Source of the DNA: Bacteroidales bacterium 52_46
GTDB lineage: Bacteria; Bacteroidota; Bacteroidia; Bacteroidales; Muribaculaceae
Length of the DNA: 64,000 bases
Assembly: GCA_001915385.1 (NCBI GenBank)
Contig: MNQK01000033.1
Coordinates: 4,972 to 68,971 of the forward strand
Reading direction: 5' to 3'
In this document: one piece after another, positions 1-8,486 of the stretch
Layout of the letters: every line of letters starts with the position of its first letter
How positions within the stretch are numbered: the first letter of the stretch is position 1
Position numbers and translations under genes: made by a program
Notes under the pieces: model-generated
What the model was told of the DNA's origin: nothing
What the model saw: the letters and a program-made list of their open reading frames with translations, nothing else
Databases searched by the model: none

Positions 1-804
1 GTTGGGGAAGTCGCCGTCCTTGACGTCGTTGATGTAGCCCTTAACCGCCGAGTCGATGACTGTGGCGAGGTCGGCGTAGCGACGCAGGAATTTGGGGGAG
101 AATCCTTTGTTGATGCCGAGCATGTCGTGCATCACGAGCACCTGCCCGTCACAGCCGTTGCCGGCTCCGATGCCTATTACCGGTATGGTGAGTTCCGATG
201 CCACGCGAACTGCCAGTGCTGCCGGTATCTTTTCGAGCACGAGGGCGAAGCAGCCTATCTCCTCAAGCATCTTGGCGTCGCTGATGAGTCGTTCGGCTTC
301 GGCTTCCTCCTTGGCGCGCACGGCGTAGGTGCCGAACTTGTTGATTGACTGGGGTGTGAGTCCCAAGTGTCCCATCACGGGAATGCCCGCGCAAAGTATG
401 CGCTCGATTGATTCGCGTATCTCGGCTCCACCCTCCATTTTTACGGCTTCGGCATTCGACTCCTTCATGATGCGGATAGCTGAGGCAAGAGCTTCTTTAG
501 AGTTGCCCTGATAGGTGCCGAACGGCATGTCGACCACCACAAGAGCACGGCTAACGCCTTTTACAACGCTCGATGCGTGGTATATCATCTGGTCGAGAGT
601 CATCGGCAGGGTAGTTACGTTGCCGGCCATGACATTTGATGCCGAGTCGCCTACGAGTATCACATCCATTCCTGCTTCGTCGATGAGGCGTGCCATCGAA
701 TAATCGTAGGCCGTAAGCATGGCTATCTTCTCGTTGCGGCGTTTCATTTCAGTAAGCCGCAATGTAGTGACTTTACGCTGATTGTCAGTTGTATTTGTTG
801 ACAT
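1..804 (-). CDS. panB: 3-methyl-2-oxobutanoate hydroxymethyltransferase PanB (3' end cut off)
   Basis: PanB makes ketopantoate from 2-oxoisovalerate with a methylene-tetrahydrofolate donor, the first committed step of pantothenate and CoA synthesis in the cytosol. The reverse strand from the ATG at 804 translates to 268 codons in one open frame reaching the window edge. Family motifs are visible: an early AMLTAYDY segment, VILVGDSASNVMAG, DMPFGTYQ, AVKMEGG, GIPVMGHLGLTPQS and IPVIGIGAGNGCDGQVLVMHD. The family is usually about 265-275 residues, so only a few C-terminal residues are missing. The frame extends through the region with no internal stop. It is transcribed away from upp and shares that intergenic promoter region. 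Confidence 0.95.
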   Translation of the reverse strand, partial: MSTNTTDNQRKVTTLRLTEMKRRNEKIAMLTAYDYSMARLIDEAGMDVILVGDSASNVMAGNVTTLPMTLDQMIYHASSVVKGVSRALVVVDMPFGTYQGNSKEALASAIRIMKESNAEAVKMEGGAEIRESIERILCAGIPVMGHLGLTPQSINKFGTYAVRAKEEAEAERLISDAKMLEEIGCFALVLEKIPAALAVRVASELTIPVIGIGAGNGCDGQVLVMHDMLGINKGFSPKFLRRYADLATVIDSAVKGYINDVKDGDFPN

Positions 805-946
805 ATATACGTGATTTTATGTAATTATTTATGCATAAATGAATATATCGGGAATATTCGGCACAAAGGTAACATATAAATCAACACCATTGAATGAAAA
901 TGTAAAAAATTTGCCGATGGGGGAAACTTTATCGGGGAAAAACTCG

Positions 947-954
947 TATCTTTG
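947..954 (+). promoter_or_regulatory. Bacteroidetes-type -7 box for upp
   Basis: TATCTTTG matches the Bacteroidetes -7 consensus TAnnTTTG. A TTTG about 35 bases upstream can serve as the -33 element. The box sits 24 bases before the upp start codon. Confidence 0.65.
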
Positions 955-978
955 AGAAAATAAAATCTTAAATATACG

Positions 979-1632
979 ATGAAAATAATAAATTTTGACA
1001 AGGGAAATTCCCTGATAAGCCAGTATATGTCGGAACTGCGCGACGTCAACATACAGAATGACCGTCTGCGCTTCCGCCGCAATCTCGAGCGCATAGGCCA
1101 GATTATGGCGTTTGAAATATCGCGCACGCTCAACTACAAGGAGGTCGACGTCACCACACCTCTCGGAGTGTCGAAATGCCACCGCATAGCCGATCCCGTT
1201 GTGCTTGCCACCATATTCCGTGCCGGGGTACCGTTCCATCAGGGTTTTCTCGAATATTTCGACAATGCTGAAAACGCATTCGTGTCGGCCTACCGCAAAT
1301 ACAAGGAGAAGGAGAATTTTGACGTCTGCATCGAGTATCTCGCATCGCCCAACCTCGAGGACAAGATAGTGGTTATCGCCGACCCTATGCTTGCCACAGG
1401 CGCCTCGATGGAACTGAGCTACCGCGCACTGCTCACCAAAGGCACCCCGCGCCACATCCACGTAGCCTCCGTAATAGCCTCGCAGCGCGCCATCGACTAC
1501 GTATCCGAAACATTCCCCAAGGACCGCACCACAATCTGGGTAGGCGCAGTCGACGAGCACATCAACGACCACTCCTACATAGTCCCCGGCCTCGGCGATG
1601 CCGGCGACCTCGCCTACGGCGTAAAGGAATAA
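979..1632 (+). CDS. upp: Uracil phosphoribosyltransferase
   Basis: This salvage enzyme converts uracil and PRPP to UMP in the cytosol. The 217-residue product has the PRPP-binding loop VVIADPMLATGASM at residues 131-144 and the uracil-binding C-terminal segment around residues 200-213 (YIVPGLGDAGDLAYG), both typical of UPRTases. Length is normal for the family. It stands alone, with a good TAnnTTTG promoter box just upstream, and converges on the minus-strand xerD operon. Confidence 0.95.
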   Translation: MKIINFDKGNSLISQYMSELRDVNIQNDRLRFRRNLERIGQIMAFEISRTLNYKEVDVTTPLGVSKCHRIADPVVLATIFRAGVPFHQGFLEYFDNAENAFVSAYRKYKEKENFDVCIEYLASPNLEDKIVVIADPMLATGASMELSYRALLTKGTPRHIHVASVIASQRAIDYVSETFPKDRTTIWVGAVDEHINDHSYIVPGLGDAGDLAYGVKE

Positions 1633-1696
1633 CCGATACAACCTGTGTAATAACTCGCTATTTATAAGCATAAAATGGCGCCCGCAGGTCGTCGAT

Positions 1697-2608
1697 TTAC
1701 CTTGTGTTGCGGGGGTGGTGGGTGAGGATTTCTTCGCGGAGGTAGGAGCGGTCGAGGTGGAGGTAGACTTCGGTTGTGGAGATGGATTCGTGGCCGAGCA
1801 TCTGCTGGATGGCGCGGAGGTTGGCTCCCCCTTCGAGGAGATGGGTGGCGAAGGAGTGGCGCATGGTGTGGGGCGATATTTCTTTGCTGACGCCGGCTGC
1901 TTCGGCGAGGCCGCTCACTATGTAGTATATCATCATGCGGGTGAGGCGTCCGCCGCGACGGCTCACGAACAGGATGTTGCTTTCGCCGGGTTTGATGTTT
2001 ATGTCGCCGCGTACTTCCATGTAATCCTTTATTGCGTCAATTGTCACCTGTGCCATCGGTACAAGGCGCTCCTTGTCGCCTTTGCCCCGTACTATCACGT
2101 ATTGCTCGTCGGTGTAGATGCGTGAAATCTCGAGGTTGATTAGCTCCGATACACGCAGTCCGCAGCCGTAGAGTGTCTCGATGATGGCGCGGTTGCGTAT
2201 GCCCTCGAATTTCGACATGTCGATGGCGTCAATCATGGCGTCGATTTCCCCGATTGACAGCACTTCCGGGAGCTTGCGTCCGATGCGTGGGCTTTCAAGC
2301 AGCTCGGTAGGGTCTGTGTCGATGTAATCTTCGCGTACAAGCCACCGGAAGAAGGATTTGACGCCGGAAATAATCCGAGCGAGGGTGCGCACGGCGATGC
2401 CGAGGTCGTAGCAGTCGGCGGCAAACTGCTGCAGGTCGGTGAGGGTGATGCGGTCGACGGTCAGTCCGGCGCTGCTGCAATAGTTGAGCAATTTGCGCAC
2501 GTCCTCGCCGTAGGCTTCGACCGTGTTGGCCGACATGCCGCGCTCAAGACGCAGATGCACCGTGAAACGGTCGAGCAAATCTCCGGCTGATGGTAATACG
2601 CGCCCCAA
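1697..2608 (-). CDS. xerD: Site-specific tyrosine recombinase XerD-like
   Basis: This is a Xer-type tyrosine recombinase that would resolve chromosome dimers at dif together with a partner. The 303-residue protein has an N-terminal SAM-like core-binding domain and a C-terminal catalytic domain with the complete active-site set: Arg152 (GCGLRVSEL), Lys176, His247 and Arg250 (HTMRHSFATHLL), His273 (LGHESISTTE) and the nucleophile Tyr282. It is the last gene of a minus-strand operon, 12 bases after the small methyltransferase-like gene. Length and operon context argue for the housekeeping recombinase rather than a mobile-element integrase. No att-like repeats are seen beside it. Confidence 0.9.
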   Translation of the reverse strand: MGRVLPSAGDLLDRFTVHLRLERGMSANTVEAYGEDVRKLLNYCSSAGLTVDRITLTDLQQFAADCYDLGIAVRTLARIISGVKSFFRWLVREDYIDTDPTELLESPRIGRKLPEVLSIGEIDAMIDAIDMSKFEGIRNRAIIETLYGCGLRVSELINLEISRIYTDEQYVIVRGKGDKERLVPMAQVTIDAIKDYMEVRGDINIKPGESNILFVSRRGGRLTRMMIYYIVSGLAEAAGVSKEISPHTMRHSFATHLLEGGANLRAIQQMLGHESISTTEVYLHLDRSYLREEILTHHPRNTR

Positions 2609-2620
2609 GATAATGACTGA

Positions 2621-3154
2621 TTATTTGATGACTATTTTGAATGACTGCCGCGGCAGGTGGCTGAAACGGCATATTATGCCCGTGCGGCGGTCGCTGAAAT
2701 CCATACCGCGGCTGCATGTGGCCGTCACACGCTTCCAGAGGCTTCGTGACGGCTCTTTGTTTATCCGGGTGATGATGCACACGGGCGAACCGTTGTCGCG
2801 CTCCAAGGGGCTTCCGGCGGCTCCTGCGACGGTCATGTCGGGTACGACGGTCATGTCGTCACCGACAACGCTAATGTCGCGTCCCGTCGCATTGATGATG
2901 TGCCGGAGCCTGTTGTCGGAATCGGAATATACGGCGATGGTTGCCGGCTTTAGATACTCGATGCAGCGGAGCATCAGGGACGCGAAGTGCAAATCATCGC
3001 CGTTGAGGCCGTCAAGCAGCTTTTCATGGCCTGCCGCGCCTCGTCGGGAAAGAACTTCGGTGACGAACGAGTAGGCGAAAGGGGAGTGGATGCCGAATCC
3101 ACCCGCGCGCCAGCGTCGTTTGGGCCATGTGATTGTCCTGCGTAGCGATATCAT
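2621..3154 (-). CDS. Small HSPF-motif protein, possibly a reduced SAM methyltransferase
   Basis: I only partly recognise this 177-residue protein. Its N-terminus has the motif GFGIHSPFAYSFVTEVL, found in a Bacteroidetes family usually annotated as class I SAM-dependent methyltransferase. Those proteins are, from memory, clearly longer, and no convincing glycine-rich SAM loop is visible here; the segment TIAVYSDSDNRLRHII may be what remains of that strand. The start codon overlaps the stop of the upstream yfhO-like gene (ATGA), and xerD follows 12 bases later, so it is translationally coupled in this operon. It may be a degenerate or divergent member. Enzyme activity is uncertain. Confidence 0.6.
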   Translation of the reverse strand: MISLRRTITWPKRRWRAGGFGIHSPFAYSFVTEVLSRRGAAGHEKLLDGLNGDDLHFASLMLRCIEYLKPATIAVYSDSDNRLRHIINATGRDISVVGDDMTVVPDMTVAGAAGSPLERDNGSPVCIITRINKEPSRSLWKRVTATCSRGMDFSDRRTGIICRFSHLPRQSFKIVIK

Positions 3155-5775
3155 TCGTTATCCCTATCCTTTTGACAGCCTGACAGACTGCATATTATGG
3201 CAGCAACCGTCAGCAGGTATATCACGATTATGGCCACGGTGGCAATGGTGACGGTGGTGTGGACAGACGCCGGGTCGAATGTCATGGTTATCTCATGCGT
3301 TCCGGCGGGGATTGCCATCGCGCGGAGCACATAGTTGACACGGCCTATCTCGGCCGGCTTGCCGTCAATGGTCGCCTCCCAGCCCCACGGGAAATATATC
3401 TCGGAGAATACGGCCACGCGCGGCGATGATGCGGTCGACTTATATGTCAGGCGGTCGGGCGCGTACGATGTCTCGACTATTACGTCGGTGCTGTCGCCCG
3501 GAGCGGCATTGCCGAGTATCGCGGCCATAGACTTATCGGCTACGGCCTCATATTCGGGAGCGAGCGCCGTGAGGGCGTTGAGCTCGTCGTTGGCATTGTC
3601 GACATAGCGGATATTGTCGATGAACCATGCGTTGCCGAGCGCGCGGTCGTTGGTATAGAGCTGTCCGCCACCGACGATATAGCGTGCGTTGAGCATGTTG
3701 AGCACCGGCTCGGATGATATTGCACCGGAGTTTATGAGGTCGTTGTAGCGGCCGAGTTTGGCTGCGTGGTAGCCGCCTATCATTTTGTGGAAATAGGAGG
3801 GACCGGCGTCGCCGAAGCGGTCGAAATCGGCCACGCGGTAGTTGGGGTCGGTGTCCTGAAGTATATCGCGGTCGATGGCCGTCGGCTCGATGGCTTCGGT
3901 TGCGGCGCTGAGTTCTGGCACGAAGAAACTGTCATGGCTGAGGTAGCGTTTGTTGACGGTATAGAGGTCGGCAAAGACCAGTATGCCGATGGCGCCTACA
4001 GATGCCATTGTGCTGTATTTCTTGTTCTTAAGCAGGTTGAAACGCCATACGCCTACTGCGCCGAAACCCAAGAGAAGGTAGATAAGCGAACGCACGCAGT
4101 CTTTTCTGACAAGCGACAGGTGCAGCTCCTCTACGGCACGACGTACCTTGGGATTCTCGAAGCTGGCTTGCGCTATGACTTCGTCGTCATAGCCCTGATA
4201 GGAGAGCTGTTGGGCAATCATCTGCGATGTGCGCTGCTCGGTCATTTCGTTGTAGCCTTTGCCGAATATTCCGGGGTTGAGCACGCCTAAGAGGCAGATG
4301 ATGCCGACGATGCCGAATCCGGCGGCAATGGCTATATCGCCTTTCTCTTTCAGGAATTTGGCGCGTTTGGGTTCCGGGACATTGCTTTTGGCCGGAATTG
4401 CGGGCTGCAGGCGCGGAGCCGGATTGTAGAGGCGGTAGAGTCCGAGCACTGCAAGCATCGGTATGATGAATTCAGCCACCACAAGAATGCTTTCCACGGT
4501 GCGGAACTTGCTGTACATCGGCACCATGTCGATAAACAGGTCGGTGAACCACTGGCAGTTGCGTCCCCACGACAGCATGACGGTGACGAGGAGCACGAAC
4601 AGCAGTCCCCATTTCACGGGCCCGCGCACGACCACGCATCCCATTATGAACAGGGCGAAGATGATGACGCCCACGTAGACAGGACCGTTGGTCATCTCCG
4701 GTTCTCCGAAATATTGTGTGGAGTAGTTGAGGTAGAGGTCGACGAACGGGTCATCGGTATATTTTTCGGCTCCGTCGAGGTCGGCAAGCGACATTGGTTT
4801 CAACTGTCCCGCTTCGGGACGTATGGAGGCGCCCCCTTTCACGTCGGGGATAAAGAGGGAGAATGTCTCGCTGCGTCCGTAGGAGTATTGGGTGATGTAG
4901 TCGCGTTTCAGGCGGTCGGCGGTAGCGGGGTCATTGTTGTCGACCTCGCTCTGCTCGCGCTGCGTCTCTTTGGCGTATTTCGACGTATGGTAGATGGAGG
5001 GGAGGTTGGCGCAGATGGCAAGCACGGCGGCCACGGCGAGTGCTCCGGTGGCTCTGCACCAGCGTTTCATATCTTTCATCTCCTTGGTACGCAATGCCTT
5101 GACAAGGTATGCCACGACGAGTATGCCGATGACGAAGCAGAAGTAGTAGGTCATCTGTATGTGGTTGGCATTGAGCTGCATCATGGCAAAGAACGATGCT
5201 ATTGCCGCGCCGGCGAGATAACGTCCGCGGTAGGCGAGCATGATGCCTCCGATTGTCGGCGGTATGTAGGCGAGGGTGACGAATTTCCATATATGCCCGG
5301 CGCCGATGATTATTACGAAATAGGTGGAAAATCCCCACGCTATCGCGCCGATAAGGCCGTACTCCCACCGCACGCGCATCGCCATCATCATTATCATGAA
5401 CCCGACCATCATCATGAACAGCAGGTTGGAGGGGGAGGGAAGTCCGAGGCCGTAGACCTTGGTAAACCATGCGAAGAGCGAGTTGGAGGGATATGTCGGA
5501 GCTATCTGGAACGTGGGCATGCCGGAGAATAGCGCGTTGGTCCAGCGGCTTTGCTGTCCGGTGGCTTCCTCATACAGCTTTATTTCCTGACCGTTGGCCA
5601 TGCCCTGCAGCATATCGTGCTGGCGCAGGTCGTTACCCTCGAAATTGTCGGGATAAAAAAATGCTACGGAAATAATGGCCATGATGACCACTGAAAAGAG
5701 GAACCCGCGAGTCTGGCGGTTCCGTATAAACTCAATCAATCCGGATTTGATACCGGCTAATGACGGCAACTGCAT
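3151..5775 (-). CDS. YfhO-family polytopic membrane protein
   Basis: The product of 874 residues is a large inner-membrane protein of the YfhO family, whose members resemble GT-C lipid-linked sugar transferases and are tied to envelope glycoconjugate decoration. More than ten hydrophobic segments can be seen in the N-terminal two thirds (for example ATGALAVAAVLAICANLPSI and PVYVGVIIFALFIMGCVVV), and a C-terminal soluble region ends in a last TM near the C-terminus. The segment FSEIYFPWGWEATIDGK is typical of the family's C-terminal domain. An upstream start at 5826 is possible, but the ATG at 5775 begins a normal N-terminus (MQLPSLAGIKSGL). It is first in an operon with the methyltransferase-like gene and xerD. 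The substrate is unknown. Confidence 0.85.
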   Translation of the reverse strand: MQLPSLAGIKSGLIEFIRNRQTRGFLFSVVIMAIISVAFFYPDNFEGNDLRQHDMLQGMANGQEIKLYEEATGQQSRWTNALFSGMPTFQIAPTYPSNSLFAWFTKVYGLGLPSPSNLLFMMMVGFMIMMMAMRVRWEYGLIGAIAWGFSTYFVIIIGAGHIWKFVTLAYIPPTIGGIMLAYRGRYLAGAAIASFFAMMQLNANHIQMTYYFCFVIGILVVAYLVKALRTKEMKDMKRWCRATGALAVAAVLAICANLPSIYHTSKYAKETQREQSEVDNNDPATADRLKRDYITQYSYGRSETFSLFIPDVKGGASIRPEAGQLKPMSLADLDGAEKYTDDPFVDLYLNYSTQYFGEPEMTNGPVYVGVIIFALFIMGCVVVRGPVKWGLLFVLLVTVMLSWGRNCQWFTDLFIDMVPMYSKFRTVESILVVAEFIIPMLAVLGLYRLYNPAPRLQPAIPAKSNVPEPKRAKFLKEKGDIAIAAGFGIVGIICLLGVLNPGIFGKGYNEMTEQRTSQMIAQQLSYQGYDDEVIAQASFENPKVRRAVEELHLSLVRKDCVRSLIYLLLGFGAVGVWRFNLLKNKKYSTMASVGAIGILVFADLYTVNKRYLSHDSFFVPELSAATEAIEPTAIDRDILQDTDPNYRVADFDRFGDAGPSYFHKMIGGYHAAKLGRYNDLINSGAISSEPVLNMLNARYIVGGGQLYTNDRALGNAWFIDNIRYVDNANDELNALTALAPEYEAVADKSMAAILGNAAPGDSTDVIVETSYAPDRLTYKSTASSPRVAVFSEIYFPWGWEATIDGKPAEIGRVNYVLRAMAIPAGTHEITMTFDPASVHTTVTIATVAIIVIYLLTVAAIICSLSGCQKDRDNE

Positions 5776-5950
5776 AATTGTTATAATATTAATATCCCAC
5801 AAAGTTACTAAATTTAATCGACACATAATCCCCTCTCCGCCAAAATCTCACCGCACCAACCTGAACAAAGCCCTTCCCGAACTGAAAACGCAACCATATA
5901 AACGGGTTAAAACTCATTATAAGGATAAGGCTCTGGCTCATCTACATAGT

Positions 5951-6002
5951 AAATATTCAGGATAAATATATTATTCTTTTAGAGTATTATACCTGAATAT
6001 TT
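5951..6002. repeat. AT-rich inverted repeat upstream of the DUF4143 gene
   Basis: AAATATTCAGG at 5951-5961 is repeated inverted as CCTGAATATTT at 5992-6002, with a 30-base AT-rich middle. It lies just upstream of a second, longer palindrome and may be part of the same operator region. Confidence 0.6.
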
Positions 6003-6010
6003 GGAGGTTA

Positions 6011-6063
6011 GATGTAAATTATGTAAATTTGCAGTACTACTGAAAATTTACATAATTTACATC
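6011..6063. promoter_or_regulatory. 20-bp perfect inverted repeat overlapping the promoter and leader of the DUF4143 ATPase
   Basis: The arm at 6011-6030 is perfectly complementary to the arm at 6044-6063, with a 13-base loop. Each arm is itself built from two copies of ATGTAAATT. The left arm contains a -7 box (TAAATTTG, 6024-6031), and the right arm ends 2 bases before the ATG at 6066. The element could be an operator, or an mRNA hairpin that hides the translation start. Confidence 0.75.
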
Positions 6064-6065
6064 CT

Positions 6066-7217
6066 ATGGCAGAAAAATATATCCAGCGCACAATAGCGGC
6101 TGCTATCGAAGAAGCGGCAAAATACTTTCCTGTGATAACATTGACGGGTCCACGTCAGTCGGGTAAGTCTACGCTCCTGCGTCACATATTTCATGACGTT
6201 CCTTATTTCTCGATGGAAGATCCGGATTTGCGGCAGATGGTTGGTTTCGATGCCAAAGGATTTCTGGCACAATTTCACGAAGGGGTCATTATAGATGAGG
6301 TGCAGCATGTGCCGGAACTGTTGTCATACATACAGGGAATAGTAGATGAGAATCCCGGTCGGAAATTTTACCTCACCGGTAGTTCGCAATTCTCGCTTTT
6401 ACATACGGTGTCCCAGTCGTTGGCCGGACGATCGGCAGTATTTGAACTTCTGCCCCTATCTTTGAGTGAAATATCGCAATTGGATATGGAGAATACTGTC
6501 GATGATATTATTTTCAAAGGATTCTATCCTGCAATATGGAGTGGAAAAAACATTCCCAAACTCCTGTACCCTAATTATGTCAAGACCTATGTGGAACGTG
6601 ACGTACGGAATATTCTGGCCGTAAAAGATCTTGATGTATTCCAGCGCTTTGTAAAACTGTGTGCGGCGCGTATCGGAAGCGTGTTTAATGCATCAGAGTT
6701 GTCAAATGAGCTTGGCGTTGCAGTAAATACTATTAATTCATGGCTCTCGGTGCTTCAGGCTTCATATCTGATATATCTTATGCCTCCTTTTTTTACAAAT
6801 ACGCGCAAGCGTCTCACCAAGAGTCCCAAAATCTATTTTACAGATTGTGGTCTTGCTGCATATTTGCTTGATATTGATTCGCCCGAAATGCTCAACCGGG
6901 ATAAGATGCGGGGACATTTGTTTGAGAATATGGTGATAATGGATTATATGAAGCGTGTATATAATGAAGGAAAGAACGGTGGACTCTATTATTATCGGGA
7001 TTCAAACGGCAATGAAGTCGATCTGTTGGTAAAGTCTGGAAGTACATATGATTGCTATGAGATAAAGTCATCTTCTACTTTTCATCCTGATTTCATGAAA
7101 GGTCTGAAAAATTTTGAGAAAGCTTTTCCCGATTTGGTCAGACAAAAATCAGTGATTTATGCCGGTGAGAATATGCCTACTGTTGATGGCGTGTCGATTG
7201 CCAGTTATCGGCATTGA
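6066..7217 (+). CDS. AAA ATPase with DUF4143 C-terminal domain
   Basis: This 383-residue protein belongs to the AAA_14/DUF4143 family of stand-alone ATPases, common in gut Bacteroidales and of unknown cellular role. It has a Walker A motif GPRQSGKST (residues 28-36), a Walker B motif GVIIDEVQ (73-80) and a sensor-like LTGSSQF. A winged-helix-like segment (NASELSNELGVAVNTINSWL) follows, and then the DUF4143 nuclease-like fold with YYYRDSNGNEVDLLV and CYEIKSS. That ED...EIK pattern resembles PD-(D/E)xK nucleases, though activity is not proven. The gene is monocistronic and AT-richer than its neighbours, so it is probably transferred. Its expression is likely controlled by the palindrome over its promoter. 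Confidence 0.9.
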   Translation: MAEKYIQRTIAAAIEEAAKYFPVITLTGPRQSGKSTLLRHIFHDVPYFSMEDPDLRQMVGFDAKGFLAQFHEGVIIDEVQHVPELLSYIQGIVDENPGRKFYLTGSSQFSLLHTVSQSLAGRSAVFELLPLSLSEISQLDMENTVDDIIFKGFYPAIWSGKNIPKLLYPNYVKTYVERDVRNILAVKDLDVFQRFVKLCAARIGSVFNASELSNELGVAVNTINSWLSVLQASYLIYLMPPFFTNTRKRLTKSPKIYFTDCGLAAYLLDIDSPEMLNRDKMRGHLFENMVIMDYMKRVYNEGKNGGLYYYRDSNGNEVDLLVKSGSTYDCYEIKSSSTFHPDFMKGLKNFEKAFPDLVRQKSVIYAGENMPTVDGVSIASYRH

Positions 7218-7339
7218 CAATGGAATTGCGTGGCGTTTTTCCGGAAATTATCGGGATACGAAGCGGGATGCATGTGGATAGAAATGTGTATTTGTATGCA
7301 TTGTTTATGTATGATGTTGCATAAGTTGTGCTAATGTAT

Positions 7340-7347
7340 TAAATTTG
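7340..7347 (+). promoter_or_regulatory. -7 box for the secreted protein at 7391
   Basis: TAAATTTG matches TAnnTTTG and lies 43 bases before the start codon. Confidence 0.55.
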
Positions 7348-7390
7348 CGTCAGATTGATTATGAATTACCAACATTAAATTACATTTTGC

Positions 7391-8113
7391 ATGAAGAAAT
7401 TCTACTTTTTAGTTGCATTGATTTCAGTTATTTCGTTTTCTGCCGGTGCCCGCGACAAGCAGGACGGCTGGAAACAGTTGGGCACAGGCTCATTTTGCGA
7501 CGACATGTTCTCGGCTCTTGACAACAGTTATCTTGACACTTGGGATGTGGAAATAGAGGAGAGTGAAACCACTCCGGGCTATTACCGTCTCGTCAATCCG
7601 TTCGGCAACGGAAATTGCCCCTATTTCGGCGAAAATAACAAATTTGAAGCCAACGACCTTTATATCCACGCCGAGGACCCCGAGCATGTATGGATGGAGT
7701 GGCAGGATCTGGGTTTTGGTGTCGGCAGTTACGGCAATGTTGCTGTAAGCTGCATGGTCGGTCTGTATATTTATAGCGAGATTTTCACGTTCGAGGATTT
7801 GCTGGATCCTGATTACGGCATCGAGTTCGGCAAGCTCGCTGATGGAAAAATCACGTTCCCCGACAACGAATGGTATTATCTGCAGGTCGCATTCTCCAAC
7901 TACCTCGAAGGAACGCCTATGAACGGCAACACCAACAATCGTTTCTTGGTGACGCTTCCCCCTTCGGCCGGCATCGGAGCAATCTCAGCCGATGACTGCC
8001 ACGCGGCTCCCGAATATTTCAATATGCAGGGTATCCGCATCGACAATCCGGCCCCGGGCACACTCTGCATCCGCCGCACAGGCACACGCGTGGAAAAAAT
8101 CATCGCAAGATAA
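7391..8113 (+). CDS. Secreted protein with NLQG-type C-terminal tag
   Basis: The 240-residue product starts with a clear Sec signal peptide (MKKFYFLVALISVISFSAGA) without a lipobox. The core (residues about 25-200) is rich in aromatic and acidic residues and includes ETTPGYYRLVNPFG, a motif seen in Bacteroidales hypothetical secreted proteins; I cannot name a fold. The C-terminus, EYFNMQGIRIDNPAPGTLCI, followed by a basic end, matches the C-terminal tag of the two proteins at 25186 and 26359. This suggests shared sorting or surface attachment. It has its own promoter box and terminator. No enzymatic motif is visible. Confidence 0.75.
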   Translation: MKKFYFLVALISVISFSAGARDKQDGWKQLGTGSFCDDMFSALDNSYLDTWDVEIEESETTPGYYRLVNPFGNGNCPYFGENNKFEANDLYIHAEDPEHVWMEWQDLGFGVGSYGNVAVSCMVGLYIYSEIFTFEDLLDPDYGIEFGKLADGKITFPDNEWYYLQVAFSNYLEGTPMNGNTNNRFLVTLPPSAGIGAISADDCHAAPEYFNMQGIRIDNPAPGTLCIRRTGTRVEKIIAR

Positions 8114-8170
8114 TCTCCACAAGCAGCGTCACCTTATCCTGATACTGAATTAAACAATTATACAAAATAT

Positions 8171-8215
8171 AAAAACAGGAGCACAATCCCGTCATTGCGC
8201 TCCTGTTTTTATTTT
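8171..8215 (+). terminator. Rho-independent terminator after the secreted protein gene
   Basis: AAACAGGAGC pairs with GCTCCTGTTT around a loop, followed by a T-rich run. Confidence 0.7.
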
Positions 8216-8325
8216 GAAGTAAAAATGAAAAAGCCATATAACGGCACCATGCCGGATACAAAACCTATTTTTCTTTTGTCATGTTGCCAGGGCTTCTGTC
8301 CTTTTGTTCTTAAGCCAAAAATCCA

Positions 8326-8421
8326 TGAAACGACCCGAAAAAGTCCGTTTCAAGTGTTAAAAGCGTCATTTTTGACTGTTTTTTCATCTGAAACGACCTG
8401 AAAAAGTCCGTCAGGGTGAAA
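8326..8421. repeat. 96-bp direct repeat, left copy, flanking rloA/rloB
   Basis: This copy matches 10219-10314 over 96 bases without gaps and with three substitutions by eye. Each copy contains two copies of a 23-bp unit (TGAAACGACCTGAAAAAGTC and three more bases) about 63 bp apart. The unit can form an imperfect hairpin (GAAACGAC with GTCCGTTTC). The rloA promoter begins about 40 bp downstream. Confidence 0.9.
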
Positions 8422-8462
8422 TTTAAATGCATTTATATGATGGTATCGTGGTCGATTTTTTA

Positions 8463-8470
8463 TATATTTG
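8463..8470 (+). promoter_or_regulatory. -7 box for rloA
   Basis: TATATTTG lies 16 bases before the ATG at 8487. This places the transcription start downstream of the alternative start at 8427 and so supports 8487 as the true start. Confidence 0.6.
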
Positions 8471-8486
8471 CACAAAACGCTTTTTC

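Noticed and set aside
829..1671. 280-codon open frame on the minus strand over upp
   Set aside because: It is antisense to the well-supported upp gene; GC-rich codon use on one strand leaves open frames on the other, and its product has no recognisable domain.
1697..2608. xerD as an integrase marking a mobile element
   Set aside because: It is in a housekeeping-type operon with standard XerD length and catalytic residues, and no att-like repeats or cargo genes are adjacent.
8195..8401. 68-codon plus-strand frame between the terminator and the 96-bp repeat
   Set aside because: It starts within the terminator hairpin and runs into the repeat, with no domain or initiation signal.
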